A stretch of DNA of 64,000 nucleotides from Arsenicibacter rosenii (GCF_001870735.1 NZ_MORL01000002.1:248001-312000); one strand, 5' to 3'; shown: positions 44,256 through 53,625, counted from the first letter of the stretch. Translations and numbers: made by a program. Notes: generated by a model from the sequence alone, not told the origin.

Positions 44256-44297
44256 AAACGGGACCAGGGGAAAATCAGTTTCCCCCTGGTCCCGTTT
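44256..44297. terminator. Terminator, manC / YcxB-like
   Basis: AAACGGGACCAGGGGAAA (44256-44273) pairs with the complementary 19 bases to 44297, with one bulged C, around ATCAG. Very GC-rich stem, between convergent genes. Confidence 0.85.
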
Positions 44298-44309
44298 GCA
44301 GCATACTTT

Positions 44310-44867
44310 TTATTTAATCAATTCCTTCCGTTTCAGGATTGTTTCGAGGAATTTAAGATCATGCTCGCTGTTGAAAATACTGAAAGGCCAGTAGATAAAC
44401 TGCGCTTTTGACAAGCCACGGGTTACTGTTCTGGCAAACCAGCTGGCTTTCACATTTTTTAGCGCCTGTTCGTTGTCGAGGAACACGATATAGGCGTCTT
44501 TATCCTTCACTACGTCCTTAATCTGATCCCACTTCAGCAGTCCGCCTTCCTTGGCGTTGATGCGCATCAGAATCTGCCGACTGTCGATTTCATAAATGTA
44601 TTTATCGAAAAGGGGTTTGCTTTGCTCCATCTGAGAGATACCGGTGATTTGCACGGCCCAGAACAGTACATACAGAATGGTGAGCAGGAGAATAACGATG
44701 TAGATCCAGATGTTGGGATAAATGCCTGTAATGCCCAGAATCGCGTTCACCAAAATCAGACCGAGCGGGATAAAACCCCATTTCCAGTTATCTTTCACCC
44801 ACAGGCGAAGCGCTATGTTGATATACGTCTTTTGATCGATCGCGTATTTTTTTGTTTTGACAATCAT
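44310..44867 (-). CDS. YcxB-like membrane protein
   Basis: 185 residues. Two transmembrane segments (WGFIPLGLILVNAILGITGI and IWIYIVILLLTILYVLFWAV) precede a soluble C-terminal domain with YEIDSRQILMRINAKEGGLL and IKDVVKDKDAYIVFLDNEQA, the YcxB C-terminal pattern. Function unknown. A TAnnTTTG element lies 20 bases upstream. Convergent with manC. Confidence 0.75.
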   Translation of the reverse strand: MIVKTKKYAIDQKTYINIALRLWVKDNWKWGFIPLGLILVNAILGITGIYPNIWIYIVILLLTILYVLFWAVQITGISQMEQSKPLFDKYIYEIDSRQILMRINAKEGGLLKWDQIKDVVKDKDAYIVFLDNEQALKNVKASWFARTVTRGLSKAQFIYWPFSIFNSEHDLKFLETILKRKELIK

Positions 44868-44887
44868 AGTACCTTAAAATGAAGGCA

Positions 44888-44895
44888 CAAAGATA
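44888..44895 (-). promoter_or_regulatory. Promoter -7 element for YcxB-like gene
   Basis: Reads TATCTTTG on the minus strand, 21 bases upstream of the ATG at 44867. Confidence 0.4.
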
Positions 44896-44954
44896 AAGCG
44901 ATTTATGGTTTCCGGGGTATGACGATCCGGCCAGAGCGCAGGGTTTTTTTACTT

Positions 44955-45374
44955 TCACTTGTTCTTCCTGACGTGCAGTGTATTGATCACCAGCTGGCGG
45001 TGTGCATCCTGACGCATCAGCACATACACTGAGAAAGCCTGATCCTGGGTTTCGTAAATACCGGTACTATACCGCAGCTTTGTCGTATTCCCCTGATAAA
45101 TGTACTGAAAGCGGCGGGGCGGGTGCTTTCTGAAAAAGGACTGCAGGATCAGTTCGGCATGATTGGCTGATACCGAAGGGAAGTCAACGGTCTCAGATTC
45201 AATGACTAATTCAATCTGTTTGTCGAATAGCATGGATAACTGGTGGGCCTGACCCCGCTGAAGGGATTGTTTTAAGATTTCAACAGTATTGCTGTCTGAA
45301 GAATTACCAAGGGTAATAGTAAGAAACAACAAGGCTACGAAAAATGTGTAACACTTTTTTGCAATACGGTTCAT
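44955..45374 (-). CDS. DUF4783 secreted protein
   Basis: 139 residues from the ATG at 45374; a TTG two codons earlier is the only alternative. A signal peptide (YTFFVALLFLTITLG) leads into an NTF2-like fold: VEILKQSLQRGQAHQLSMLF, LILQSFFRKHPPRRFQYIYQ and a final LVINTLHVRKNK. DUF4783 is a Bacteroidota family of unknown function. Its promoter region is shared with a divergent phosphoribosyltransferase gene. Confidence 0.82.
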   Translation of the reverse strand: MNRIAKKCYTFFVALLFLTITLGNSSDSNTVEILKQSLQRGQAHQLSMLFDKQIELVIESETVDFPSVSANHAELILQSFFRKHPPRRFQYIYQGNTTKLRYSTGIYETQDQAFSVYVLMRQDAHRQLVINTLHVRKNK

Positions 45375-45414
45375 AAACAATAAGAAATAATTGCTGAATT
45401 TGCTTTAGAGGTCT

Positions 45415-45462
45415 GTCAAATGAATTTAAGTGTTACTGTTGTTTTTGAAAATTTCATTTGAC
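45415..45462. repeat. Inverted repeat in a divergent promoter region
   Basis: GTCAAATGAA (45415-45424) and TTCATTTGAC (45453-45462) are perfect 10-bp arms, extending further with one bulge (TTT / AAA inside). It lies between the divergent DUF4783 and phosphoribosyltransferase starts and could bind a regulator of both. Confidence 0.4.
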
Positions 45463-45611
45463 ATATACTCACGCTCGGCGAAAATTGTGCCAAATCGTGT
45501 ATCGTTTACGAGGATATTTTTCAGAATTTTGCGTCTATGCATAGTCTGAGGAGGAAAAGGTTGCTTTTCAGGAGCAGACATTACGCCCGGCCAGGCTTAA
45601 ATAATTAAGAA

Positions 45612-46121
45612 ATGACTACTTCTGCGCAATTGATATTAACAGCAGAGCAGCTTCGTCAGAAGATCCGGCGAATTGCTTTTCAGATTTACGAGAACAATTT
45701 TGAGGAATCTGCCTTGGTTTTAGCCGGTATTTCGGGGGAAGGCTATGTGTTTGCCCGCCGTTTGCAGGAAGCACTGGCGCATATTGCCCCTTTTGACGTC
45801 TCTTTATTACGGATTGATCTGGATAAACACCAACAGGCCCAGCCCGCCGTTCAGTTGAGTGAAGCTCATGTTGAGGTGGCTGATAAAGTGGTCATTGTGG
45901 TGGATGATGTGTTGAACACCGGCCGTACCTTAACATTCAGTCTTCAGCCGTTTCTGACCACACCGGTACGAAAATTGCAGGTGGCCGTGCTCGTTGACCG
46001 GAATCACCCGCGTTACCCCGTTGCGGCTGATTACAAAGGGTATGCCCTCAGCACTACGCTTGCCGAACATGTACAGGTTGTGCTGAGCGATACAGAAAAT
46101 GAAGGCGTTTATCTGTTATAG
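45612..46121 (+). CDS. Phosphoribosyltransferase family protein (PyrR-like)
   Basis: 169 residues. The PRPP-binding loop VVIVVDDVLNTGRTLTF and the RKLQVAVLVDRNHPRYPV segment are those of type I phosphoribosyltransferases and resemble PyrR. LAGISGEGYVFARRLQEAL is the usual early loop. PyrR proteins attenuate the pyrimidine operon or act as uracil phosphoribosyltransferases, but no pyr gene is nearby, so the substrate and role are open. The end overlaps the convergent DUF6044 gene by six bases. Confidence 0.85.
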   Translation: MTTSAQLILTAEQLRQKIRRIAFQIYENNFEESALVLAGISGEGYVFARRLQEALAHIAPFDVSLLRIDLDKHQQAQPAVQLSEAHVEVADKVVIVVDDVLNTGRTLTFSLQPFLTTPVRKLQVAVLVDRNHPRYPVAADYKGYALSTTLAEHVQVVLSDTENEGVYLL

Positions 46122-47813
46122 GACGTCATAGAGATAAATACGCCAGTAAGACGTACGGTCGTTGAAGACCCGTACCAGCTTCAGGTGGTTGATAGCTGTG
46201 TTTTGGATGGGTATACCGCTAAGCAGGTACCGCCCGCCCAGGGCGCGGAAGGCTGCTGTGTTCAGTACCAGATGCTTCACCTGGCTCCTGCTGTTTTTGC
46301 CGCAGGAAAAGGCGGCTTCTTTCATTCCTAATTCGGCCACATACGTGTAACAACGGCAGGCATAGGCGTCGTAATAAGTACGGATGCGGGGTGCTTTGGC
46401 CAGCTCAGCGGCAATTACGTTCCGGAAAGCGTGTTTGTAGCTGAGCAGGTAGTTATTCTGATAACTGTCGAGGGCATAAAAGCCGTTGTACAGCGAAACC
46501 GCCGGATTGAGCCCGATACTGGCTACGCGATAGGCAGGCTGGGGCTGGCGGATATAGTCGCGGATCTGCGCAAACTGCTCTGTGGCATAAAACGACCGGT
46601 ACGAGATAAATCCCGGCGTTGGTCTGCCCGCCAGTTTACGCAGATTCACCCGCCACTCGTGATTAGCGTCGATCATGATACCGGCCTGTCCCAGCACCAG
46701 CACGTACAAAAACCAGCGCGGTTGTTGAATGATACGCAGTGCCAGGGCAAATAGCCATAGCCAGATGGCCGGCAGCAGAAAATAAAACCGGTCGAACTGG
46801 AACGACTGTAGTAAATTGCCCTTACCAGGCCAGATAGCCGGAAAGCGGTAAAAACCGCTGAACAGACAAATACCGATGATCAGCAGCAGACAGGCGGCCA
46901 GCCGGCGTAGCGCTTTACCGTCTTTGTGCAAAAAGGCATAGATCGCCGCAACAACCAGCGTACCGCGTATCCATCTTGTTGAGTAACTCCCGCAATGGTA
47001 CTGAATATCGCTGAACAACTGCACGCTCTTGCCCCAGCAGTGGACAAATGTTTTGGGCAGGAGTCGGGCATAATCGTACTCGGTGCGGTGCGACACATAC
47101 AGTTTGGCGGCAAACGAATAGATCATCTGCCATTCGCTGATACCGTACCCAAAGGCCAGCAGTCCGGTCGCGATCAGCAACCGGACATGAAACCGGCGTT
47201 GCGTCCACATAAGATACAGGCATAAGCCGCCCAGCGCAATAACAATAAATAGACCGGCCCAGACCAGAAATGAATAGAAAGGGAACAGACCGATGATAAG
47301 CCAGTCTTTCTGGGTTTGCCGGTCGTTGGCTATGTTGAGAAAGGCATACAGCAATAAGGGCTGACCACTCACCGAAATACCATGGACCACATACCCGGGA
47401 ACTATCGCAAAACAAACCGCAATACCGATCCGGATCAGTGCCCATGAGGGTTCTGTCAGCAGGTACCGGCGCAGTAACAGCCACATTCCGATAAAACCCG
47501 TCAGGCGAATCAGCACCAGATTGACGACATAGGCCGTATAGGAAGGCAGCCAATAAAACAACACGACCTCCAGATTCAGGCCCGACCGCAGGGCTGCGCG
47601 CGGAATACCGTTCATCATGTTCGGCACAACAGCCATCGGGTCCATGGCAAAGGCGGTGCGGGAAATCTTCAGGATATGCAGATACAGAAAATCGCTGTCG
47701 AGGTTGTCGTGAATCGTTACGTAAGCATCCTCACCGAGCAGCAGATAGGGCAAAAAATAAAGGCCCAGGAGGGCCAGTGCACTGATAAAATACGTTTTTT
47801 CGGACCGAATCAT
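46116..47813 (-). CDS. DUF6044 multi-pass membrane protein
   Basis: 565 residues with about ten or more hydrophobic helices and a large loop before a soluble C-terminus rich in Tyr and Cys (YDAYACRCYTYVAELG). The early VTIHDNLDSDF is a DUF6044 motif, and the overall layout recalls GT-C glycosyltransferase-like proteins, in which an acidic motif in the first exterior loop is catalytic. A role in surface glycan synthesis is inference. The start ATG overlaps the stop of the SNF2 helicase gene (TAATG), indicating translational coupling. Confidence 0.75.
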   Translation of the reverse strand: MIRSEKTYFISALALLGLYFLPYLLLGEDAYVTIHDNLDSDFLYLHILKISRTAFAMDPMAVVPNMMNGIPRAALRSGLNLEVVLFYWLPSYTAYVVNLVLIRLTGFIGMWLLLRRYLLTEPSWALIRIGIAVCFAIVPGYVVHGISVSGQPLLLYAFLNIANDRQTQKDWLIIGLFPFYSFLVWAGLFIVIALGGLCLYLMWTQRRFHVRLLIATGLLAFGYGISEWQMIYSFAAKLYVSHRTEYDYARLLPKTFVHCWGKSVQLFSDIQYHCGSYSTRWIRGTLVVAAIYAFLHKDGKALRRLAACLLLIIGICLFSGFYRFPAIWPGKGNLLQSFQFDRFYFLLPAIWLWLFALALRIIQQPRWFLYVLVLGQAGIMIDANHEWRVNLRKLAGRPTPGFISYRSFYATEQFAQIRDYIRQPQPAYRVASIGLNPAVSLYNGFYALDSYQNNYLLSYKHAFRNVIAAELAKAPRIRTYYDAYACRCYTYVAELGMKEAAFSCGKNSRSQVKHLVLNTAAFRALGGRYLLSGIPIQNTAINHLKLVRVFNDRTSYWRIYLYDVL

Positions 47814-50764
47814 TACTCTAATAAAACCAGCAGATCTTCTTTTGTCAGCGATTTTACGAAACTTTCTTCAGTTGTAATTAAATCACTGGCCAATTTCTGT
47901 TTCGACCGCTGCAAAGCCAGAATCTTTTCCTCAACCGAATTCTTGGTGATGAACTTGTAGGTAAATACCGTTTTCTGCTGACCGATACGATGGGCACGGT
48001 CTACCGCCTGCGCTTCGCTGGCAGGATTCCACCACGGATCGAGGATAAACACGTAGTCGGCAGCGGTCAGGTTGTGGCCTTGCCCGCCTGCTTTGAGCGA
48101 AATCAGAAACAGCTTAATGCTTTCGTCTTTCTGGAACAGTTCAATCTGGGATTTCCGGTCGGAGGTTGAACCGTCCAGATAGGCATACCGGATTTTTTTC
48201 TTTTTCAGGTATTCCTGAAAAACGTTCAGGTGTTTAATGAACTGGCTGAAAATAAGAATTTTGTGCCCCTCGGCCATCGCGATTTCCATCCGCATCAGTA
48301 CGTCTGAGAGCTTACCGGAATCTCCTTCGTAGGCTTCGTCAATCAGGCGCGGGTGGTTGGCGATCTGGCGTAGCTTGGTCAGGCCCTGCAACACAACCAT
48401 CTGCGATTTGGCCATACCATCTTCTTCAATCCGTTCCAGAATCAGGTTGCGGTAATACGATTTGGCTTCCTCATACTGCTGTTCCTGTTCGGGCGTCATC
48501 TCGCAGAACAGTACACTTTCGACCTTCTCCGGCAGATCGGTGGCTACCTGCCGTTTGTTGCGCCGGAGCATAAACGGCTTGATGATGGTATACAGCCGCT
48601 GGGTCTTCTGTTCATCATTGCGCTTCTCAATCGGAATCTGAAACTCGTTCCGGAAAAACGTCTGATTCCCCAACAGCCCCGGATTGATGAACGTCATCTG
48701 CGACCACAGATCCATGGTGCTGTTTTCCAGTGGCGTACCGGTCAGAATCAGCCGGTTTGCTGCATTGAGCTGCATAACGGCCTTCGTGATGTGCGAAGAC
48801 GGATTCTTGATCGCCTGGGATTCGTCGAGAATGACATAGTTGAACCGGTAGGTTTTCAGAATGTCAATATCGATCCGGACAATGCCGTATGAGCTCAGAA
48901 TCAGGTCATACCCGTCAAATTGGGCTGTGTTTTTATCGCGGTAGGTGCCGGTATAGAGCATTACCCGCAGATTAGGGGTAAACTTACGGGCTTCCAGTTC
49001 CCAGTTATAAAGCAGTGAGGTGGGCATCACCAGCAGCGTAGGCGCCTGTGCACCGAGTTCTTTCTGCTGTTGCAGCATAGCCAGCGTCATCACGGTTTTT
49101 CCCAGACCCATGTCGTCGGCCAGGCAGCCCCCAAACTGGAATTGCCGGAGAAAATGCATCCAGTCATAGCCTGCTTTCTGGTATGGGCGAAGCGTGCCTT
49201 TGAAATCGGCGGGCAGCGGATAACTGTCGATCGATTCGAAATTACGGAGGCCTTCCAGCCGGCGGCTCATGATGGCCGATGCCAGGCTTTCTTCTTCCAG
49301 TTGCTGCACCAGGGCCAGATGGTGTTTACGCAGAATGAGCTGGTCCTGATCAATATGGTCGTTTTCCAGAAAGGAGAACAGCTCAGAATAACGGGTAAAC
49401 CATACTTCGGGAATGACGGCTATTTCGCCGTTGGGCAGCGTAAATTCCCGTTTCTTATTCAGAATCAGCGACCGGAGTTTTACAAACGGGATCTCAAATT
49501 CCCCGAAGCGGACATTGGCGTAAATGTCGAACCAGTCGTTGCTCTCGCGGATGGTTACGTCGATTGATGAATAGCCCAGGAAGTACCGTTTGGTGTCATC
49601 GGCGCTTTGGCGGAGCATGAAGCCGGTATCTTTCAGGAAGGTCTGGTTAGTCGATAGCCAGCTGAAGGCTTCTGCTTTCGGCAATGACAGCCGCCCCTGC
49701 CGTAGATCAAGGCCGTTGTTGCAAAGCTGGGTAAGCCGGTTGCGCTCCGTCCGCAGATCCCGGCGGATTTTGTGAAACAGATAGTCATCGCCTTTTTTCT
49801 CCAGACTGACGTTGGATTGGGTCGAGAAGCTATCGAACCGGAACGTAAAATTGCCGTACTGGAATGACAGATCAAACATAATCCGGCTATCGTCGTCTTC
49901 ATCGTCGGCAACGGTAGTGGCCGACTGGTCAAAAAGCGTCAACGAGGCCGTCTGACTGGTGGTCCGGTGTTCGGCCAGCGTAATAATGGGTACCGGTTCC
50001 ATGGCCTCGCTCCGGATTTCGAAGCCTTTGGCAAACACATCGTAATTGGCAATCAGCGGTACTACAAACCGGTTGTAGTACTGATCCTCGATGTTTTTAG
50101 GAATTACGATATGGTTTTTATTCAGAAACGGCCGTAGCTTTTTGCCGTCGACATTCTGCGCAAAGTGGTACAGTTTTTTGTCGATCAGCATCCAGGCAGG
50201 CTCATCGCACAGGAGCATGGCATTTTTGAACTGAAACTGCACGCGCTCCCCATTATGCCGGATAATCGGGAAATAATGAGTCGCGTCGGGATTCCGGACA
50301 AAGTGAAAATGCACCCGCGCCGGTTCGTCGACCCATTCGACAGGCATCCAGGCCGGATTGCTGTCGGAGCCCATGATGTAGAGCGGTTTGCCCGGCAGTC
50401 GTTCCAGAATCCGTGCCTTTATTTGTTCGAGATACCCGGCAATGGCCTCCTGAATGACTTTATCGCCTTTTTGCGGATCGTAGAGTTTCAGAAAGAAGTC
50501 GACAGAGGGCAGCTTGCGGGTATTATATTTCTTAACAATCGTATCTTGCTGAATCGCGTCGATCAGCCGGATCAGTTCAAAATCCCGTTCGTCGAGGCCT
50601 TTGGTAAACTCTCCGGCGTTCTGGCTCGACAACGTCTGGTTGAGCAGTGTCAGTTCGCCTTTGGAGTTACGTTGTACCACAAAGGCTTCGATCAGGTAGC
50701 CCAGGAATTCGTGTTCCAGCAACGAATACACGAGTTGAAAGGGTTGGGTTGGCGAAACTTTCAT
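47813..50764 (-). CDS. SNF2-family DEAD/DEAH-box helicase
   Basis: 983 residues. Residues 1-about 480 form an N-terminal region without a domain I recognise. The SNF2 core then has Walker A (ADDMGLGKT, near residue 546), the walker B variant DESQ, LTGTPLENS, LIFSQFIKHLNVF and motif VI QAVDRAHRIGQ. SNF2 proteins translocate on double-stranded DNA and remodel protein-DNA complexes; in bacteria they assist RNA polymerase or take part in defence or repair. This is the common long chromosomal RapA/HepA-unlike form in Bacteroidota. Its stop overlaps the start of the DUF6044 gene. Confidence 0.9.
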   Translation of the reverse strand: MKVSPTQPFQLVYSLLEHEFLGYLIEAFVVQRNSKGELTLLNQTLSSQNAGEFTKGLDERDFELIRLIDAIQQDTIVKKYNTRKLPSVDFFLKLYDPQKGDKVIQEAIAGYLEQIKARILERLPGKPLYIMGSDSNPAWMPVEWVDEPARVHFHFVRNPDATHYFPIIRHNGERVQFQFKNAMLLCDEPAWMLIDKKLYHFAQNVDGKKLRPFLNKNHIVIPKNIEDQYYNRFVVPLIANYDVFAKGFEIRSEAMEPVPIITLAEHRTTSQTASLTLFDQSATTVADDEDDDSRIMFDLSFQYGNFTFRFDSFSTQSNVSLEKKGDDYLFHKIRRDLRTERNRLTQLCNNGLDLRQGRLSLPKAEAFSWLSTNQTFLKDTGFMLRQSADDTKRYFLGYSSIDVTIRESNDWFDIYANVRFGEFEIPFVKLRSLILNKKREFTLPNGEIAVIPEVWFTRYSELFSFLENDHIDQDQLILRKHHLALVQQLEEESLASAIMSRRLEGLRNFESIDSYPLPADFKGTLRPYQKAGYDWMHFLRQFQFGGCLADDMGLGKTVMTLAMLQQQKELGAQAPTLLVMPTSLLYNWELEARKFTPNLRVMLYTGTYRDKNTAQFDGYDLILSSYGIVRIDIDILKTYRFNYVILDESQAIKNPSSHITKAVMQLNAANRLILTGTPLENSTMDLWSQMTFINPGLLGNQTFFRNEFQIPIEKRNDEQKTQRLYTIIKPFMLRRNKRQVATDLPEKVESVLFCEMTPEQEQQYEEAKSYYRNLILERIEEDGMAKSQMVVLQGLTKLRQIANHPRLIDEAYEGDSGKLSDVLMRMEIAMAEGHKILIFSQFIKHLNVFQEYLKKKKIRYAYLDGSTSDRKSQIELFQKDESIKLFLISLKAGGQGHNLTAADYVFILDPWWNPASEAQAVDRAHRIGQQKTVFTYKFITKNSVEEKILALQRSKQKLASDLITTEESFVKSLTKEDLLVLLE

Positions 50765-50976
50765 GGTCTATGCAGTATTATGGATAGATCGCTTACAGGA
50801 CCAAAAAGGTCTGAAGGAAGTGAAACAAAAAAGCAGTTTATAACGCCGGAATCAGGCTATTTTGCAATAGGAACGGTTTCAAATATACGACTCCGGCCCA
50901 GAAACTCCAACCTTGCTTTGGTAGAAAGGGATTTTTTTATTGCCTGCCGGCGTTGGATACACATAGTTGCCAGATT

Positions 50977-51588
50977 ATGCTTTTTGACGATACATACCGA
51001 ACCATTGCCAAACCGGCGGAAGGGCTTTTCCGGGATAAAGGCAGTAAGTTTTTAGCCTACGCCTATCCCGTTACCACTGAAAATGAAGCCAAAGCATACC
51101 TCGATGCGTTGCGCAAGGAACATCCGAAAGCCAATCACCATTGCTATGCTTACCGGCTGGGGCCCGACAAAAATACCTACCGGGCCAGCGACGACGGCGA
51201 ACCGGCCGGTACGGCCGGCCGACCCATCCTGAACACACTCTATTCGCATGATTTAACCAATATTCTGGTTGTGGTGGTCCGGTATTTCGGCGGAACGTTG
51301 CTCGGCGTTCCCGGTCTGATCAACGCCTATAAATCGTCGACGGTTGAGGTACTGTCGGGAGCTGTCGTGGTTGAGAAGACCGTGAATGAACGCTACCGGA
51401 TTGTCTTTGGCTTCGAACGGATGAACGATGTCATGAAAATTGTCAAAGACATGCAGCTGACCGTACTGGGCCAAACCTACGACAACGAATGTGTTTTACG
51501 GATTGAACTCCGGAAATCGCTGGTCAATCAGGTGCTCGGGCGTTTCGAAAAGCTGGATGAGGTCACCACCGAGTGGGAGACGGCCTGA
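50977..51588 (+). CDS. YigZ family (IMPACT) protein
   Basis: 203 residues from the ATG at 50977; a TTG eight codons earlier is the only upstream option. GSKFLAYAYPVTTENEAKAY, ANHHCYAYRLG, ASDDGEPAGTAGRPI and VVVVRYFGGTLLGVPGLI are the standard YigZ/IMPACT motifs, followed by a small C-terminal ferredoxin-like domain. Function is not settled; related proteins influence translation. Divergent from the SNF2 helicase. Confidence 0.93.
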   Translation: MLFDDTYRTIAKPAEGLFRDKGSKFLAYAYPVTTENEAKAYLDALRKEHPKANHHCYAYRLGPDKNTYRASDDGEPAGTAGRPILNTLYSHDLTNILVVVVRYFGGTLLGVPGLINAYKSSTVEVLSGAVVVEKTVNERYRIVFGFERMNDVMKIVKDMQLTVLGQTYDNECVLRIELRKSLVNQVLGRFEKLDEVTTEWETA

Positions 51589-51590
51589 TT

Positions 51591-51664
51591 AATGAATAAT
51601 GGATGGTTGCTGTCGAGGCACCATTATACATTTTACATTGTTCATTTTACATTATTCCTTTTAC
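51591..51664. repeat. AT-rich intergenic word repeat
   Basis: TTAATGAATAATGG followed later by CATTATACATTTTACATT and TTCATTTTACATTATT. The same short words (TAATGAATAATG and its complement, CATTTTACATT) recur in inverted and direct orientation. I know similar intergenic arrays from Bacteroidota genomes. It fills the gap between yigZ and the aminopeptidase start codon. Confidence 0.45.
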
Positions 51665-53128
51665 ATGATGCATATTACGATAAACCCGACACCGGCTGAT
51701 ACCTGGCTTGTACCGTTGGTGCAGACCGATTCACTGGCCATTGAGCTGGACGACATTGCGAATGAAGCAGGTCTGCCTGCTGAGCAGTTAAAACAGGATT
51801 TTAAAGGCGATATAAAAGAAGCCTTGCCGCTTTATGGGCCAAACGGGCAGAAAATATATTTGCTTGGCCTCGGGAAATCACCCGAAACAATGGACTGGCT
51901 GAAAACCTTCCGTGAGTTTTTCTTCCGGAACAAGGCCAAACTACCGGCCAGGATAAGCATTAACCTGACCGGTTTGGGTAGTGATGTAGTTGAAGCGGTG
52001 ATTTTAGGCGTTTGGGCCGGTGGCTATGACCTGCGGCTTTACCAGACCGATAAGGGCGAAGCGCCGGTGTTTTACAGCGAGGCCGGTACGTTAGGCATCC
52101 ACGTCGGCGCATCGGCCGGGGCCGCCGCACAGGCCGCCGTTGACCGGGCAGAAGCCATTGCGCAGACACGCCACGAAATCCTTGACCTGATGAATGCGCC
52201 GGCCAACTACAAAAATCCACAAACGCTGGCGGATTGGGCACTGGCATCGGGGCAGAAACATGGCTATGCGGTTACGGTCTTCGACAAAGCCGCTATTGAG
52301 CAGCATGGCATGCAGGCTCTGTTGAGCGTGAACAAGGGCAGCGATTTGCCGCCAGCGTTCATCATTATGGAATATAAACCGGCAGATGCTGACAATGTCC
52401 GGACGGTTGGTCTGGTCGGGAAAGGCATTACGTTCGATACGGGGGGCATTTCCATCAAACCGTCGACCAACATGCACCTCATGAAGAGTGATATGGGCGG
52501 AGCAGCGGCCGTGCTGGGAACGGTCGAAGTAGCGGCTAAGCTAAAACTGCCCGTACACCTGATCGGGATCATTCCGACAACGGAAAACATGGTCGATGGC
52601 AGCGCCATGAAGCCGGGCGATGTCATTGGCTCCTACATCGGCAAGACCATTGAAGTGATCGATACAGACGCCGAAGGCCGGTTGATTCTGGCAGATGGAA
52701 TCGGATATATGGTCCGCAATTTTAAACCCGATGTACTGATTGATCTGGCGACTCTGACCGGCAGCGTGATTGGTACGCTGGGCTATCATGCGGCGGGTAT
52801 GTTTACGCAGAATGATACCCTCGCCGCCGAACTGACGCAAGCCGCCAACCGGACCGGCGAGCGGGTGTGGCGGTTGCCGTTGTGGGATGTCTATAAGGAA
52901 GATATCAAGTCAGACGTTGCCGATCTGCGCAATTATAGCGGCAAGCCGTTTGCCGGTGCGATCAGTGCGGCGAAGTTTCTGGAGGTATTTACCGAGGGGC
53001 ATACGGCCTGGGCACACCTCGATATTGCCGGTACGGCTTTTTCCGACAATGAGTTCGGCACCCAGAAAAACGCCAGCGGCTACGGCATCCGGTTACTGAT
53101 TGACTGGCTGCAGGGAGTTACGGGCTAA
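51665..53128 (+). CDS. Leucyl aminopeptidase (M17 family)
   Basis: 488 residues from the ATG at 51665; the frame continues upstream through the repeat to 51599, which is unlikely. Removes N-terminal residues from peptides with two metal ions. The catalytic region is plain: GKGITFDTGGISIKPSTNMH, KSDMGGAAAVLGT, the signature DTDAEGRLILADG, and ATLTGSVIGTLGYHAAG. A cytosolic enzyme. An AT-rich hypothetical gene follows only 12 bases downstream, possibly inserted into the end of this transcript. Confidence 0.93.
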   Translation: MMHITINPTPADTWLVPLVQTDSLAIELDDIANEAGLPAEQLKQDFKGDIKEALPLYGPNGQKIYLLGLGKSPETMDWLKTFREFFFRNKAKLPARISINLTGLGSDVVEAVILGVWAGGYDLRLYQTDKGEAPVFYSEAGTLGIHVGASAGAAAQAAVDRAEAIAQTRHEILDLMNAPANYKNPQTLADWALASGQKHGYAVTVFDKAAIEQHGMQALLSVNKGSDLPPAFIIMEYKPADADNVRTVGLVGKGITFDTGGISIKPSTNMHLMKSDMGGAAAVLGTVEVAAKLKLPVHLIGIIPTTENMVDGSAMKPGDVIGSYIGKTIEVIDTDAEGRLILADGIGYMVRNFKPDVLIDLATLTGSVIGTLGYHAAGMFTQNDTLAAELTQAANRTGERVWRLPLWDVYKEDIKSDVADLRNYSGKPFAGAISAAKFLEVFTEGHTAWAHLDIAGTAFSDNEFGTQKNASGYGIRLLIDWLQGVTG

Positions 53129-53139
53129 AAACGGTACCT

Positions 53140-53625
53140 ATGATTGAGTTAAACCCACGCGGCCTTATTACGCCTAACTACAATATACCTGCTACGATGA
53201 CGGAACTGGAAAGCCTGTTTGTAAAGGGGGCCGAATCACCCAAACGTTATCAGCTTTTTGACTGTTATAAACTATATACAGAAAGTCTGGCAACCATATT
53301 GGCTGGTGAACCTTTTGTGCAGTGGGTAGATGGCAGTTTTACAACCAGAGAACTTAATCCTGGTGATATAGACGTAGTAAGTTTTATTAACTTTGATAGC
53401 GTCGAGCGTTCTGCCAAAGAGTTACAGTCATTTAAGTACCCTGACTCTTTATTGCATGGAGTAGATGCCTACATTGTAAAAGTTTATCCGAAAGATCATC
53501 AGTTATTTGCGCTTTATGCAGGTGATCGGGCATATTGGATGGATAAGTTCAGTAAAACGACTCGTAATAAGCGAGGTATTGTTTATCCGAAGGGCTTTTT
53601 AGAAATTACTATTTCCGGTAGCTAA
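53140..53625 (+). CDS. DUF6932-like nucleotidyltransferase
   Basis: 161 residues. An opening of the form xxLNPRGLITP followed by an ATMTELESLF helix, and WVDGSFTTRELNPGDIDVV at residues 62-80, resemble the DUF6932 family. Gly65-Ser66 and Asp76-x-Asp78 form a nucleotidyltransferase signature; Asp109 in VDAYIVKVYP could be the third metal-binding acid. The start ATG lies 12 bases after the aminopeptidase stop, and its last base overlaps the next start (TAATG). It is AT-rich (23 of 60 G+C at 53221-53280 against 34 of 60 at 52921-52980). A transferred, toxin-like nucleotidyltransferase is my best guess; the target is unknown. Confidence 0.65.
   Translation: MIELNPRGLITPNYNIPATMTELESLFVKGAESPKRYQLFDCYKLYTESLATILAGEPFVQWVDGSFTTRELNPGDIDVVSFINFDSVERSAKELQSFKYPDSLLHGVDAYIVKVYPKDHQLFALYAGDRAYWMDKFSKTTRNKRGIVYPKGFLEITISGS

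Noticed and set aside
50165-51055. 296-residue plus-strand open frame
   Set aside because: It overlaps the SNF2 helicase N-terminus and the yigZ start on the opposite or other frame and has no family features.
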